In this document: piece after piece, positions 9,251 to 16,836 of the stretch
Layout of the letters: every line of letters begins with the position of its first letter
Numbering within the stretch: position 1 is the first letter of the stretch
Made by a program: the position numbers and the translations under genes
The notes under the pieces: generated by a model
Database searches by the model: none
What the model saw: the letters and a program-made list of their open reading frames with translations, nothing else
What the model was told of the DNA's origin: nothing
Source: an uncultured Marinobacter sp.
GTDB taxonomy: Bacteria; Pseudomonadota; Gammaproteobacteria; Pseudomonadales; Oleiphilaceae
Reading direction: 5' to 3'
NCBI RefSeq assembly: GCF_913055835.1
Contig: NZ_CAJXKQ010000033.1
Coordinates: 1 to 50,200, forward strand
Length of the DNA: 50,200 bases

Positions 9251-9357
9251 AACGCGTTCCTTGCGTTGGAGTGTTTAAACAAAGGGTGTGATCAACGCAA
9301 TTTACAGATAACGTTGATCGGATTCATCTGGCAGTGATCTCGAAAGGAAAAGGAACC

Positions 9358-10128
9358 TTGACCAAATCCATTTTCATTACCGGTGCAGGTGCCGGAATTG
9401 GCCTGGAAACAGCACGTCTGTTCGCCTCAAAAGGTTGGTTTGTCGGTGCAGCAGACCGGGATCAAAAAGCGCTCGAGAGTCTGCAGGCAGAACTGGGTGA
9501 GAGAGTATGCTCCACTCATGTCGTCGATGTAACTGATGAAAAGACTGTCGCCGGGGCCCTGTCAGAGTTCGCTGAACTAAACGGAGGAGCCATTGATGCG
9601 CTGCACAATAACGCCGGTATTTTGAAAGTAGGTCCCTTTGAAAGCCTTGGTATTCAGGATCATCGCGCGATCGTTGAAATCAATGTGATTGGCCTGATGA
9701 ATGTTCTGCACGCTGCCTTTCCTTACCTCAAGGCTGCCTCCGGGGCGGTGGTTGTTAACATGAGTTCTGCCTCAGCGGCGTATGGCACACCGGATTTCGC
9801 CTCCTATTCCGCCAGCAAGCACGCGGTTCGGGCCATGACAGAGGCCCTGGATATCGAATGGGAAGTGCATGGCATTCGCGTCTGCGACCTGATGCCGCCT
9901 TTTGTGAATACGGGTATGGTTCAGGCCAATGCCGGAGCGTCGCGTTTGTTCGATAGCCTGGGGGTTAACCTGGCGCCGTCTGAGGTTGCCGCTGAGGTCT
10001 GGAAGCAGGTGTGCTCCCCGCAACTTCACAGGCCAGTTTCCAATCAGTTCAAAATCCTCTGGCCGATTGCCCGTTCGTCGCCCGCGGCAGTGACTCGTGC
10101 CGTTATGAAAAAACTGCGCCGGAGTTGA
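9358..10128 (+). CDS. Short-chain dehydrogenase/reductase
   Basis: This is a classical SDR: the cofactor motif TGAGAGIG sits at the N-terminus, followed by NNAG, the catalytic serine in NMSSASAAYG and YSASK with the catalytic Tyr and Lys. The substrate cannot be read from the sequence. I start it at the TTG at 9358 because GGAAAAGGA lies just upstream and the product then begins MTKSIFITGAG, the usual SDR layout. The GTG at 9334 opens the same frame but has no ribosome site. The stop overlaps the ATG of the AEC permease gene (TGATG), so the two are probably translated together. The C-terminus ends in a basic tail. Confidence 0.9.
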   Translation: MTKSIFITGAGAGIGLETARLFASKGWFVGAADRDQKALESLQAELGERVCSTHVVDVTDEKTVAGALSEFAELNGGAIDALHNNAGILKVGPFESLGIQDHRAIVEINVIGLMNVLHAAFPYLKAASGAVVVNMSSASAAYGTPDFASYSASKHAVRAMTEALDIEWEVHGIRVCDLMPPFVNTGMVQANAGASRLFDSLGVNLAPSEVAAEVWKQVCSPQLHRPVSNQFKILWPIARSSPAAVTRAVMKKLRRS

Positions 10129-11048
10129 TGACTATGCCCCTGATGGTGCAGGCCCTGTTGCCCGTGTTTGTCCTGATCATGCTCGGGCATGTATTCCGGC
10201 GTATTGATTTCCCCGGCGGCGATTTCTGGCCCCAGGCAGAGCGGTTTACCTACTACGTGCTGTTCCCGGCGATGCTGGTTTTCAAGCTGGGGCAGGCGCG
10301 GTTGCCGGCCTCCGCCTATGGCGATATTGCCTTGCTGATCGGTGCCATGTTGATTGCGATGACGCTGGTTCTGGTAGTGGCGCAGTGGTTCTGGCGCTGG
10401 TCCGGTCCGGTTTTCTCTTCGGTTTACCAGGGGGCTATCCGGTTCAACTCCTATGTGGGGCTGGCCGCGGGCGGCATGCTACTGGGGGATGAGGGGCTCT
10501 CGCTGACGGCGATTGCGGTGGCCATCATGGTGCCGTTGCTGAACCTGCTGTGCATCCTGATGTTTTCGCTGGTGGCCACGGAAGGGCCGGTGAGGTTGGT
10601 GCCAGTGTTCAAGGCAATTGTCACCAATCCGCTGATTGTTGGCTCGGTGATCGGGGTGGTCTGGAGTTTCTTCGAGATCGGATTCCATCCGCTGATCGGC
10701 GGTATTCTCGAGCCGCTCAGTAATCTGGCGTTGCCGATGGGGTTGATGACGGTCGGCGCCGGGCTTCAACTGAAAGCCCTGCGAGGCGCCTCCCTGCCGT
10801 TTATTGTTTCATCCGCCTTGAAGCTGGTCGGGTTTCCGATGATGACGGCGGGACTGGCATTGTTGCTGGGTCTTGAGGGAATGATGGTGCAGGTGGCGGT
10901 TCTGTTGGCGGCGCTTCCCACGGCCACTTCGGCCTACATTCTGGCCCGACAGCTTGGTGGTGATGCCCCTCTTATGGCGGGCATCATCAGCGGCCAGACC
11001 TTGCTGGCCATCGTCACCATTCCGTTAATGCTCAGTATTCTCTGGTAG
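10128..11048 (+). CDS. AEC-family permease
   Basis: This is a hydrophobic protein of about 306 residues with eight to ten predicted membrane helices in two halves. It belongs to the auxin efflux carrier (AEC) family, whose bacterial members export or exchange small carboxylates such as malate and malonate. Typical motifs are the N-terminal LLPVFVLIMLGHVFRR, NSYVGLAAG and LPTATSAYILARQ in the last third. The frame stays open upstream into the SDR gene, but GGAG at 10121 points to the ATG at 10128 (overlapping the SDR stop) or 10134. The last 24 nt overlap the end of znuA on the other strand. The substrate is unknown; pairing with an SDR suggests a shared small metabolite. Confidence 0.88.
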   Translation: MTMPLMVQALLPVFVLIMLGHVFRRIDFPGGDFWPQAERFTYYVLFPAMLVFKLGQARLPASAYGDIALLIGAMLIAMTLVLVVAQWFWRWSGPVFSSVYQGAIRFNSYVGLAAGGMLLGDEGLSLTAIAVAIMVPLLNLLCILMFSLVATEGPVRLVPVFKAIVTNPLIVGSVIGVVWSFFEIGFHPLIGGILEPLSNLALPMGLMTVGAGLQLKALRGASLPFIVSSALKLVGFPMMTAGLALLLGLEGMMVQVAVLLAALPTATSAYILARQLGGDAPLMAGIISGQTLLAIVTIPLMLSILW

Positions 11049-12008
11049 GCACTTGAGCACTGCGTCGACAATGCTGTGCTGGAAGTTGTTGTAGCCCTCG
11101 GCCGTTGATTCGATATCGGTGGCAAGGGGGTCCCAGGTGCTGAAGGTGACGTCCAGATTCTCGGTGATCGAGCGCCACCACTGCCGGTTGAACTGCGGTT
11201 CGGTCAGCAGGCAAGGGTGGGTGGCGTTGCGCAGTTTTTCCTGAACCTCTGCGATATGGCGCGCCCCAGGCGACAGCTCCGGGTTCAATGTCAGAACGCC
11301 CTCGAGTTTCAGATCATAGTGTTCGGCAAACCGGGTGAAGGCTTCGTGATAGGCAAACAGGCTGATGTCGTGCGCCGGCGCAAGGCGTTCGCGAATGCTG
11401 GCATCGGTTTCCCGGACGCTGTCTTTGAACTGCTCGAAATTCCTGTTCAATGCGGCCGTGTCAACGCCGTCCAGTGCTGAAAGGGCATCGCGGATCGTCT
11501 CGGCCATTTCAAGGGCCAGCTCCGGGTCCAGCCAGATGTGCGGGTCCTCTCCCTCACCGTGATCGTGGCCGTGACCTTCGACGTGATGATCCTCCTCTTT
11601 TTCCTCCTCTGCCTCATGAACATGCCCGTGGTGCCCGTCCTGAGCGTGGTCGCCATGGCTGTCTTCTCCCGATCCGTTCTCGGCATCCATCAGAGCGACA
11701 GTCCGGCTGCTGAATTCCTGCCCGGTCAGAAGGCGATTGAGGAAGGTTTCCATATCGGGTCCCACCCAGAAAATCACGTCGGCGTTCTCCAGTGCCCGAC
11801 GCTGGGATGGCTTCATGGTGTAGTTGTGGGGGCTGGAGCCGGGTGGGACGAGGCTGGTTGTCTGCATGTCTTCCGTGGCGATCGCACTGACAATCAGCTC
11901 CACCGGCTTGATGGAAGTAACGATACGGGTCTCGGCCTGCAGGGCGCCGCTGATTAAGAAGGTGCTGGCACCGACTGCCAGAGAAAATGCTTTTCCAGTA
12001 ATGCTCAT
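11025..12008 (-). CDS. znuA: Periplasmic zinc-binding protein of a ZnuABC importer
   Basis: ZnuA captures zinc in the periplasm and hands it to the ZnuBC permease. The protein starts with a signal peptide (MSITGKAFSLAV..., cleavage after ALQA). It has SSPHNYTMKPSQ carrying the first metal histidine, then the long His/Asp/Glu-rich loop typical of ZnuA (rich in HGDH, HHGHVH and HGHDHG), then DPHIWLDP and the YHEAF histidine. The upstream ATG at 12056 in the same frame lies inside the Zur operator and upstream of the likely transcription start, so the start is at 12008. No znuB, znuC or zur is nearby, which is unusual because they are normally adjacent. Repression by zinc-loaded Zur is strongly suggested. 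Confidence 0.95.
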   Translation of the reverse strand: MSITGKAFSLAVGASTFLISGALQAETRIVTSIKPVELIVSAIATEDMQTTSLVPPGSSPHNYTMKPSQRRALENADVIFWVGPDMETFLNRLLTGQEFSSRTVALMDAENGSGEDSHGDHAQDGHHGHVHEAEEEKEEDHHVEGHGHDHGEGEDPHIWLDPELALEMAETIRDALSALDGVDTAALNRNFEQFKDSVRETDASIRERLAPAHDISLFAYHEAFTRFAEHYDLKLEGVLTLNPELSPGARHIAEVQEKLRNATHPCLLTEPQFNRQWWRSITENLDVTFSTWDPLATDIESTAEGYNNFQHSIVDAVLKCLPENTEH

Positions 12009-12040
12009 GATAAAGAAGATCCTGCGATGCAATGATGTAA

Positions 12041-12055
12041 TGTTATAATATAACA
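12041..12055. promoter_or_regulatory. Zur operator
   Basis: A perfect 7-1-7 palindrome, TGTTATA-A-TATAACA, matches the core of the gammaproteobacterial Zur box. It lies 33 nt upstream of the znuA ATG and covers the -10 element of the predicted znuA promoter. Binding of zinc-loaded Zur would directly block polymerase. The divergent gltX promoter is about 95 bp away and is probably unaffected. Confidence 0.9.
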
Positions 12056-12075
12056 AATCGGTGTGGAGTCGGCAA
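12047..12075 (-). promoter_or_regulatory. znuA promoter
   Basis: On the minus strand TTGCCG (12075-12070) and TATATT (12052-12047) are spaced by 17 nt. The -10 lies within the Zur palindrome. Transcription would start near 12040, giving a leader of about 32 nt before the ATG at 12008. Confidence 0.75.
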
Positions 12076-12147
12076 AAGAAACTTTCTACGGGGATATTCT
12101 GGTGCGTTCGTTAACTGCATGATCATGCGAAACCGGGCGATGGCCGG

Positions 12148-12153
12148 TATAAT
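12148..12153 (+). promoter_or_regulatory. -10 element of the gltX promoter
   Basis: A consensus TATAAT lies 43 nt before the gltX ATG. No good -35 is visible at 16-18 nt upstream, so either the -35 is weak or an activator is needed. Confidence 0.5.
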
Positions 12154-12195
12154 GCCCGTTTTCCCTAACGGCCACCGATTTTTCAGGAAGGTTTC

Positions 12196-13680
12196 ATGAC
12201 TGTACGTACCCGAATTGCTCCGTCACCAACCGGTGACCCTCACGTTGGTACCGCCTACGTGGCCCTGTTTAACCTGTGTTTTGCCCGTCAGCACGGCGGC
12301 CAGTTCATCCTGCGTATTGAAGACACCGACCAGGCCCGCAGCACTGCGGAATCCGAGCAGGACATTCTCAAGGCGTTGCGCTGGCTCGGTCTGAACTGGG
12401 ATGAAGGCCCCGACGTGGGTGGTCCTCACGGCCCCTATCGCCAGTCCGAGCGCAAGCACTCCTACCGTCAGTACGCTGAAGACCTGGTAACGGCCGGGCA
12501 TGCGTTTTACTGCTTCCGTACACCGGAAGAGCTGGAAGCCATCCGCGAAGAACGCAAGGCCCAGGGCCTGAATCCGGGCATCAAGGGCGATCTGGAGTTG
12601 CCCGAGGATGAAGTGAAGCGCCGCCTCGAAGCAGGTGAGCCATACGTGATTCGCATGAAGGTGCCCGATGAAGGCATCTGCGAAATCGACGACATGCTTC
12701 GCGGCACCATCGAAATCGACTGGGCCCAGGTGGATTGCCAGATCCTGCTCAAATCCGACGGCATGCCCACCTATCATCTGGCCAACGTGGTTGATGATCA
12801 TCTGATGGAAATCACCCATGTTTTGCGGGGGGAGGAGTGGATCAACTCGGCGCCCAAGCACAAGCTGCTGTATCAGTACTTTGGCTGGGATATGCCGGTG
12901 CTGTGTCACCTTCCGCTGCTTCGCAACCCGGACAAGAGCAAGCTGTCCAAACGCAAGAACCCCACCAGTATCAATTTCTATGAGCGCATGGGATTTCTGC
13001 CGGAGGCCGTGACCAACTATCTCGGGCGCATGGGCTGGTCCATGCCCGACGAGCGGGAAAAGTTCACCCTGGATGAAATGATCGAGAACTTCGACATCCA
13101 GCGTGTGTCTCTCGGTGGCCCGGTCTTTGACGTGGAGAAGCTCCGCTGGCTCAACGGCCAGTGGCTGCGTGAAGAGCTGACTGGAGAGCAGTTCATGGAG
13201 CGTATGCGCCAGTGGTGGTTCAATGAGGACGCCCTGCGCGCCCTGGTGCCTCACGTAAAGGGCAGGGCAGAGGTATTCTCGGACGTGGCCCCCATGGCCC
13301 AGTTCATGTTCTCCGGCATGCTCAACCTCAAGCCGGAAGACTTTGCCCACAACAAGCTGGAAGAGGCGCAGGTCAAGCGGGTCCTGCAGTTTACGCTCTG
13401 GAAGCTTGAAGCCCAGCGTCACTGGAGTAAGGAGACCATCTTCGCGGACATCAAAGCCCTGGCCAAAGCGATGGACCTGAAGATGGGTGATTTCATGTTT
13501 TCCATCTTTGTGGCGGTGGCCGGTACGCCGAATTCATGGTCGGTAATGGATTCCATGGCGCTGCTGGGCCCGGACATGACCCGTTCAAGGCTTCGGCATG
13601 CCCTGGAAGTGATGGGTGGATTCTCCAAGAAGGAAACCAAGAAGGTGGAAAAGGAATACGCGGCTCTGGGTATTCATTAA
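12196..13680 (+). CDS. gltX: Glutamyl-tRNA synthetase
   Basis: GltX charges tRNA-Glu with glutamate in the cytosol. The 494-residue class I synthetase has the HIGH-type motif as HVGT (16-19) within [12 protein letters not shown] and the KMSKS-type motif as KLSKR (249-253). An anticodon-binding helical domain follows. GGAAGG precedes the ATG with good spacing. A tRNA-Glu(UUC) gene, its own substrate, lies about 200 nt downstream, after a separate promoter. The protein is of normal length with no missing motif. Confidence 0.98.
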   Translation: MTVRTRIAPSPTGDPHVGTAYVALFNLCFARQHGGQFILRIEDTDQARSTAESEQDILKALRWLGLNWDEGPDVGGPHGPYRQSERKHSYRQYAEDLVTAGHAFYCFRTPEELEAIREERKAQGLNPGIKGDLELPEDEVKRRLEAGEPYVIRMKVPDEGICEIDDMLRGTIEIDWAQVDCQILLKSDGMPTYHLANVVDDHLMEITHVLRGEEWINSAPKHKLLYQYFGWDMPVLCHLPLLRNPDKSKLSKRKNPTSINFYERMGFLPEAVTNYLGRMGWSMPDEREKFTLDEMIENFDIQRVSLGGPVFDVEKLRWLNGQWLREELTGEQFMERMRQWWFNEDALRALVPHVKGRAEVFSDVAPMAQFMFSGMLNLKPEDFAHNKLEEAQVKRVLQFTLWKLEAQRHWSKETIFADIKALAKAMDLKMGDFMFSIFVAVAGTPNSWSVMDSMALLGPDMTRSRLRHALEVMGGFSKKETKKVEKEYAALGIH

Positions 13681-13751
13681 CCGCTTTGTTGAATTAATAA
13701 ACGGCTTGAACAGGGATGTTCAGAAAACTGAAAAAAAGTGTGTTTAAGAGG

Positions 13752-13780
13752 TTGACGCCCATAGGGCGGATCCTTAATAT
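13752..13780 (+). promoter_or_regulatory. tRNA operon promoter
   Basis: TTGACG (13752-13757), a 17-nt spacer and TAATAT (13775-13780) form a strong sigma-70 promoter. The following ACGCAGCCG is a GC-rich discriminator, as usual for stable-RNA promoters under growth-rate control. The first tRNA begins 14 nt after the -10. Confidence 0.85.
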
Positions 13781-13793
13781 ACGCAGCCGTTGA

Positions 13794-13869
13794 GGGGCCA
13801 TAGCTCAGCTGGGAGAGCGCAACACTGGCAGTGTTGAGGTCGGCGGTTCGATCCCGCCTGGCTCCACCA
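13794..13869 (+). tRNA. tRNA-Ala(GGC)
   Basis: A 76-nt cloverleaf with encoded CCA. The acceptor stem pairs GGGGCCA with TGGCTCC (one G-U). The anticodon stem CAACA/TGTTG encloses the loop CTGGCAG, giving anticodon GGC, which reads GCC alanine codons. The T arm contains GGTTCGATCC. It is first in a two-tRNA transcript with tRNA-Glu 7 nt further on. Confidence 0.97.
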
Positions 13870-13876
13870 ATTTCTA

Positions 13877-13952
13877 GTCCCCTTCGTCTAGTGGCCTAGG
13901 ACTCCGCCCTTTCACGGCGGCAACAGGGGTTCGAACCCCCTAGGGGACGCCA
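13877..13952 (+). tRNA. tRNA-Glu(UUC)
   Basis: A 76-nt cloverleaf with encoded CCA. The acceptor stem pairs GTCCCCT with AGGGGAC. The anticodon stem CCGCC/GGCGG holds the loop CTTTCAC with anticodon TTC for glutamate codons. The T arm contains GGTTCGAACC. It shares the promoter and terminator of the tRNA-Ala gene and lies downstream of gltX, whose enzyme charges it. Confidence 0.97.
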
Positions 13953-13988
13953 ATACGGCTTGAAGGTTTAGTCCACCGGAAAGCCATC

Positions 13989-14016
13989 AAAAAAACCGCC
14001 TTCGGGCGGTTTTTTT
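13989..14016 (+). terminator. Rho-independent terminator of the tRNA operon
   Basis: Stem CCGCC/GGCGG with a TTCG tetraloop (13996-14009), preceded by seven A and followed by seven T. It closes the tRNA transcript and, with the A tract, can also act on the minus strand. Confidence 0.93.
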
Positions 14017-14030
14017 GTGCCTGTAAATTT

Positions 14031-14059
14031 GGGGTCAGAAGAAAAGTTCTTCTGACCCC
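14031..14059. repeat. REP-like palindrome, copy 2
   Basis: A perfect palindrome with 13-nt arms GGGGTCAGAAGAA and TTCTTCTGACCCC around a 3-nt loop. It lies between the tRNA terminator and the convergent QueD-like gene. The ends are identical to those of the 21774 copy while the inner arm bases differ in a compensated way (GAAGAA/TTCTTC against GATGAA/TTCATC), which suggests that pairing itself is preserved. Confidence 0.85.
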
Positions 14060-14060
14060 G

Positions 14061-14093
14061 TTTTCATCTGACCCCGCATTCACATCTGACTCC
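14061..14093. repeat. Tandem partial REP-like half-sites
   Basis: Directly after copy 2 come two further right-hand arms in the same orientation: TTTTCATCTGACCCC (14061-14075) and the degenerate TTCACATCTGACTCC (14079-14093). No matching left arms are present. They look like remnants of extra copies at this locus. Confidence 0.7.
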
Positions 14094-14101
14094 GGATTTA
14101 T

Positions 14102-14956
14102 TCAGCGCTCGGCAATGGCACCCTTGCCAACACCTTCATAGGCCTTCACCCGGATGGTGTCTGTCGCAAACTCCACCTTTAACTTGTCGGCCATGTGGGC
14201 TGCAATCAGTTCCACGGTGGTGTCCGTATCCAGCATGTACACCCGCTCCTCAGGCAGGGTCAGCGCAAACTCGCCCTGGTTGGCCTCGTATTCGAAAGTG
14301 ACGTAGCGAACGTCGTCTTCGCCCACATGGCGCCGCACCACATCTTCCTCGGAGCCCACGTAAATATCCCGCCAGAGCTTGGCCCATTGACGTTCCAGGT
14401 CGTAATCGCGGTGGCCGTTACGATCGATACGTATCGGTGAGCGATGGCCGTGGGCGATGCGCTGGCAGTTGCCCAGATGTTTTTTCAGTCCGTGCACGTA
14501 GTGATAGTAGGCTCCGTCGATCTCCTCTTCCCGGAGGTTGATCTCAACGGAAATCACGTTGGCCGGAAGCACCGCCTTGATTTCCTGTTCCAGCAGCGAG
14601 GCAACTGCTGAGGGCACAACCCGGTCGGCAGATAGCCAGACGATAGCTTCGTCCGGCGAGCGGTGAATGATCTGGCTGCCATCGGTGAGTGCCCAGGTAA
14701 AGGTGTCTGGCTGTTCCTCGTGCCAGGACAGTCCCTGGTAGCCGCGGGGAATCACCAGGCGATGGTCGACACGCTCATCGATCACCCGCTTGATGGTGCG
14801 TTTTACGTTGCTGAAATCGAACACCATGCCCTGTTCGTCCAGCTCCCCGCCAAGCACCACATCCGCAATCCAGCTCTCACCCACCAGTCCCCGGGTCGGG
14901 TCCAGATAGGCGAAATCGATAACGGTCAGGTTGTCTACAAACAGATGGTTCATCAA
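14102..14956 (-). CDS. Two-half 6-carboxytetrahydropterin synthase-like protein (QueD/PTPS family)
   Basis: QueD-type enzymes make 6-carboxytetrahydropterin for queuosine and deazapurine synthesis. At 284 residues this protein is about twice the usual 120-140. The C-terminal half carries the whole zinc and catalytic pattern, YVHGLKKHLGNCQRIAHGHRS, with three histidines and the cysteine. The N-terminal half keeps only the fold-type signature, GELDEQGMVFDFSNVKRTI and DHRLVIP, and lacks the HGH motif. It therefore looks like a tandem duplication with one degenerate copy. Enzymatic activity in queuosine synthesis is possible but not proven. It is a single gene on the minus strand with no other queuosine gene beside it. 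Confidence 0.75.
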   Translation of the reverse strand: MMNHLFVDNLTVIDFAYLDPTRGLVGESWIADVVLGGELDEQGMVFDFSNVKRTIKRVIDERVDHRLVIPRGYQGLSWHEEQPDTFTWALTDGSQIIHRSPDEAIVWLSADRVVPSAVASLLEQEIKAVLPANVISVEINLREEEIDGAYYHYVHGLKKHLGNCQRIAHGHRSPIRIDRNGHRDYDLERQWAKLWRDIYVGSEEDVVRRHVGEDDVRYVTFEYEANQGEFALTLPEERVYMLDTDTTVELIAAHMADKLKVEFATDTIRVKAYEGVGKGAIAER

Positions 14957-15025
14957 ATTTCCAGGCGGGTGCGGTTGATTGATGGCCGAATTCTAGCAAA
15001 AATCACTGAATACAGCAGTCTGGCA

Positions 15026-15730
15026 ATGTGCCAGCGCTCCATTTCTTTCTGGGCAGCGGTCATCATCTTAAACTTCGACAAGCGCAACGATCAGCATTTC
15101 CCGGTACTGATACTGGCTGCCGGTGCCTCCACCCGTATGGGTCGGCCAAAAGCCCTGTTGTCCCCGGTGTCCGGCAACCCGGCAGACACGGATTCCCGCA
15201 ACCATACGCTTCTGGATGTAGCCATTGGCCAGGGCCGGATATTGAGTCCGGATGTCCGGGTAGTGTGCGGGGCCTGGTACCCCCTGATCCGGTTTCGTTG
15301 CCGACGTCAGCCATCGCTGTGGCTACGGGCACCGGATTGGCAGGAAGGAATGTCGGCGTCGCTGGCTGCGGGACTCGGAAGCCTGGGGCCGGCTGCTAAA
15401 GGCGTTTTTGTTCTCGTGGCGGACCAGCCCTTGCTGGATCTGAACGCCCTTGAGGCGTTTGGCAAGGCGGCCCGTTGCGTACCGGAGCAGCCCATTGCCG
15501 CCGATTACGGTGGCCGGCCCGGCGTACCGGCCTATTTGCCGCGTTGGCTCTGGCCGCTGGTGCTGGATCTGGAGGGGGATAGGGGAGCCGGGCGCCTGCT
15601 GGCGGAAGTACGGGCAACCCGGGTAGATATTCCGGGTGTCCACGACGATGTGGACACGCAGGCAGACTGGCAAAGAGTACGGGGGCTACTCAGCCGAACA
15701 GGCCCGACAGCCAGGCAATCCCGACGCTGA
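15026..15730 (+). CDS. MobA/MocA-like nucleotidyltransferase
   Basis: The protein carries the nucleotidyltransferase signature [18 protein letters not shown], then [13 protein letters not shown] and [11 protein letters not shown], a pattern typical of MocA-like cytidylyl- or guanylyltransferases of molybdenum cofactor maturation. The frame stays open back to 14663, across the oppositely oriented QueD-like gene, but that extension is not protein-like. The start at ATG 15026 gives about 234 residues with some 30 before the signature. No good ribosome site is visible, so the start is weakly supported. The last 41 nt overlap the end of the response regulator gene on the other strand. No other molybdenum gene is present, so the exact substrate is unknown. 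Confidence 0.72.
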   Translation: MCQRSISFWAAVIILNFDKRNDQHFPVLILAAGASTRMGRPKALLSPVSGNPADTDSRNHTLLDVAIGQGRILSPDVRVVCGAWYPLIRFRCRRQPSLWLRAPDWQEGMSASLAAGLGSLGPAAKGVFVLVADQPLLDLNALEAFGKAARCVPEQPIAADYGGRPGVPAYLPRWLWPLVLDLEGDRGAGRLLAEVRATRVDIPGVHDDVDTQADWQRVRGLLSRTGPTARQSRR

Positions 15731-16784
15731 AGATCCCCAGGCTTACGGCAAGGCCAATGGTGTAGATCCGTGACGCCGCCGAGCGTTGCTGGGCAACAAA
15801 CAGGTCGATTGTCCGCTGGGCGATGTCTTCCGCCGTTTCCCGGGAAATCTCGTGGGCCTGCTGAATGGCCTCGGATTGCAGGGTTTGCCAGAACTCCGTG
15901 TCAATGGTCTGAACACTGGTAATGTGATCTTTCAGTTCGGCCATGTGGTCGCTGGTAAAGCCGGAATTCTTTTTCAGTTCCTTCTTGAGCACTGCCAGCT
16001 CGCTACCGAGGTTGAGATTGACCTCGGCGGCGACCTCGTCGCGCAGGTTTCTGGTCCGCTCCTCGACCATGTCGGTCACTGCGTTCAGGCGTTCCTCTAT
16101 AGCTGCGTCCTGTTTGCTGCGGGATTCGTCCAGGGCCCGCTTCAGGTGGTCGAACTGTTCGTCGAACAGGGAGCTGAGCAATTCGTGCAGGCGATTGTTG
16201 ATGTGGGTTTTGACCGCGGAGCGGGCGATTTGTTCAATGAGCTCGCTGGTCAGGGGAACTACATTGGCCTGTGGGTTACTGCGGCTGGCTGAATCGCCTG
16301 TCTTGGGCGAGAGCTCCACCGACGCATCCGCTGGGAAATTGAGCAGTTCGTCCTCGTCGTTGGGGGAGGAGGCAGTTTCGGCGGGCGGTTCTGGCAGGGT
16401 TCCGCCCGTGACATCGCTGGCCAACTGATCCAGAACTTCCGTGAGTCCCTCGGTTTGCGGCGGCTTAGTCAGGATGTTGTAAACACCAAAGTTCCTGGCC
16501 TCTTCCATGAACGAGGACGATTTCTTGGATGTGCACATGATGATGGGAATGCCGGCGGTCTCGGGATTGCCCTTGATGGCCTTGGTGGCCTCCACGCCAT
16601 TCATGCCGGGCATCAGGTGATCCATGAAGATGACATCCGGGCGGCCATGGCTGCTGAGGAAATCCAGGGCCTCTTCGGCCGAACCAGCCATGTTGACTTC
16701 CATATCGCGACTCTCCAGGAGTTTGCTCAGGGCAAATCGTGCCACCTTGGAGTCATCTACCAGCAGAGCGTTTTTGATCGCCAT
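15690..16784 (-). CDS. Response regulator with coiled coil and C-terminal membrane anchor
   Basis: Residues 1-120 form a CheY-like receiver domain: acidic pair D10/D11, phospho-acceptor D55 in [12 protein letters not shown]85/S86 and K107 followed by PP. A variable, acidic and proline-containing linker (about 125-180) follows. Then comes a long helical region (about 180-335) with coiled-coil character, rich in E, K, R and L. A hydrophobic segment at about 338-360 ([19 protein letters not shown]) ends the protein at GLFG. There is no DNA-binding or enzymatic output domain. A phosphorylated receiver tethered to the membrane through a coiled coil is unusual. No kinase gene is adjacent, so partner and role are unknown. 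Confidence 0.85.
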   Translation of the reverse strand: MAIKNALLVDDSKVARFALSKLLESRDMEVNMAGSAEEALDFLSSHGRPDVIFMDHLMPGMNGVEATKAIKGNPETAGIPIIMCTSKKSSSFMEEARNFGVYNILTKPPQTEGLTEVLDQLASDVTGGTLPEPPAETASSPNDEDELLNFPADASVELSPKTGDSASRSNPQANVVPLTSELIEQIARSAVKTHINNRLHELLSSLFDEQFDHLKRALDESRSKQDAAIEERLNAVTDMVEERTRNLRDEVAAEVNLNLGSELAVLKKELKKNSGFTSDHMAELKDHITSVQTIDTEFWQTLQSEAIQQAHEISRETAEDIAQRTIDLFVAQQRSAASRIYTIGLAVSLGIFSVGIAWLSGLFG

Positions 16785-16836
16785 GTCACTACCTCAATCG
16801 TTTACTGCAAACGCGTTTGTTATCGGGCCGTTGTGA

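Noticed and set aside
14663..15025. N-terminal extension of the MobA-like frame
   Set aside because: It runs antisense through the QueD-like gene, and its translation has no similarity to nucleotidyltransferases.
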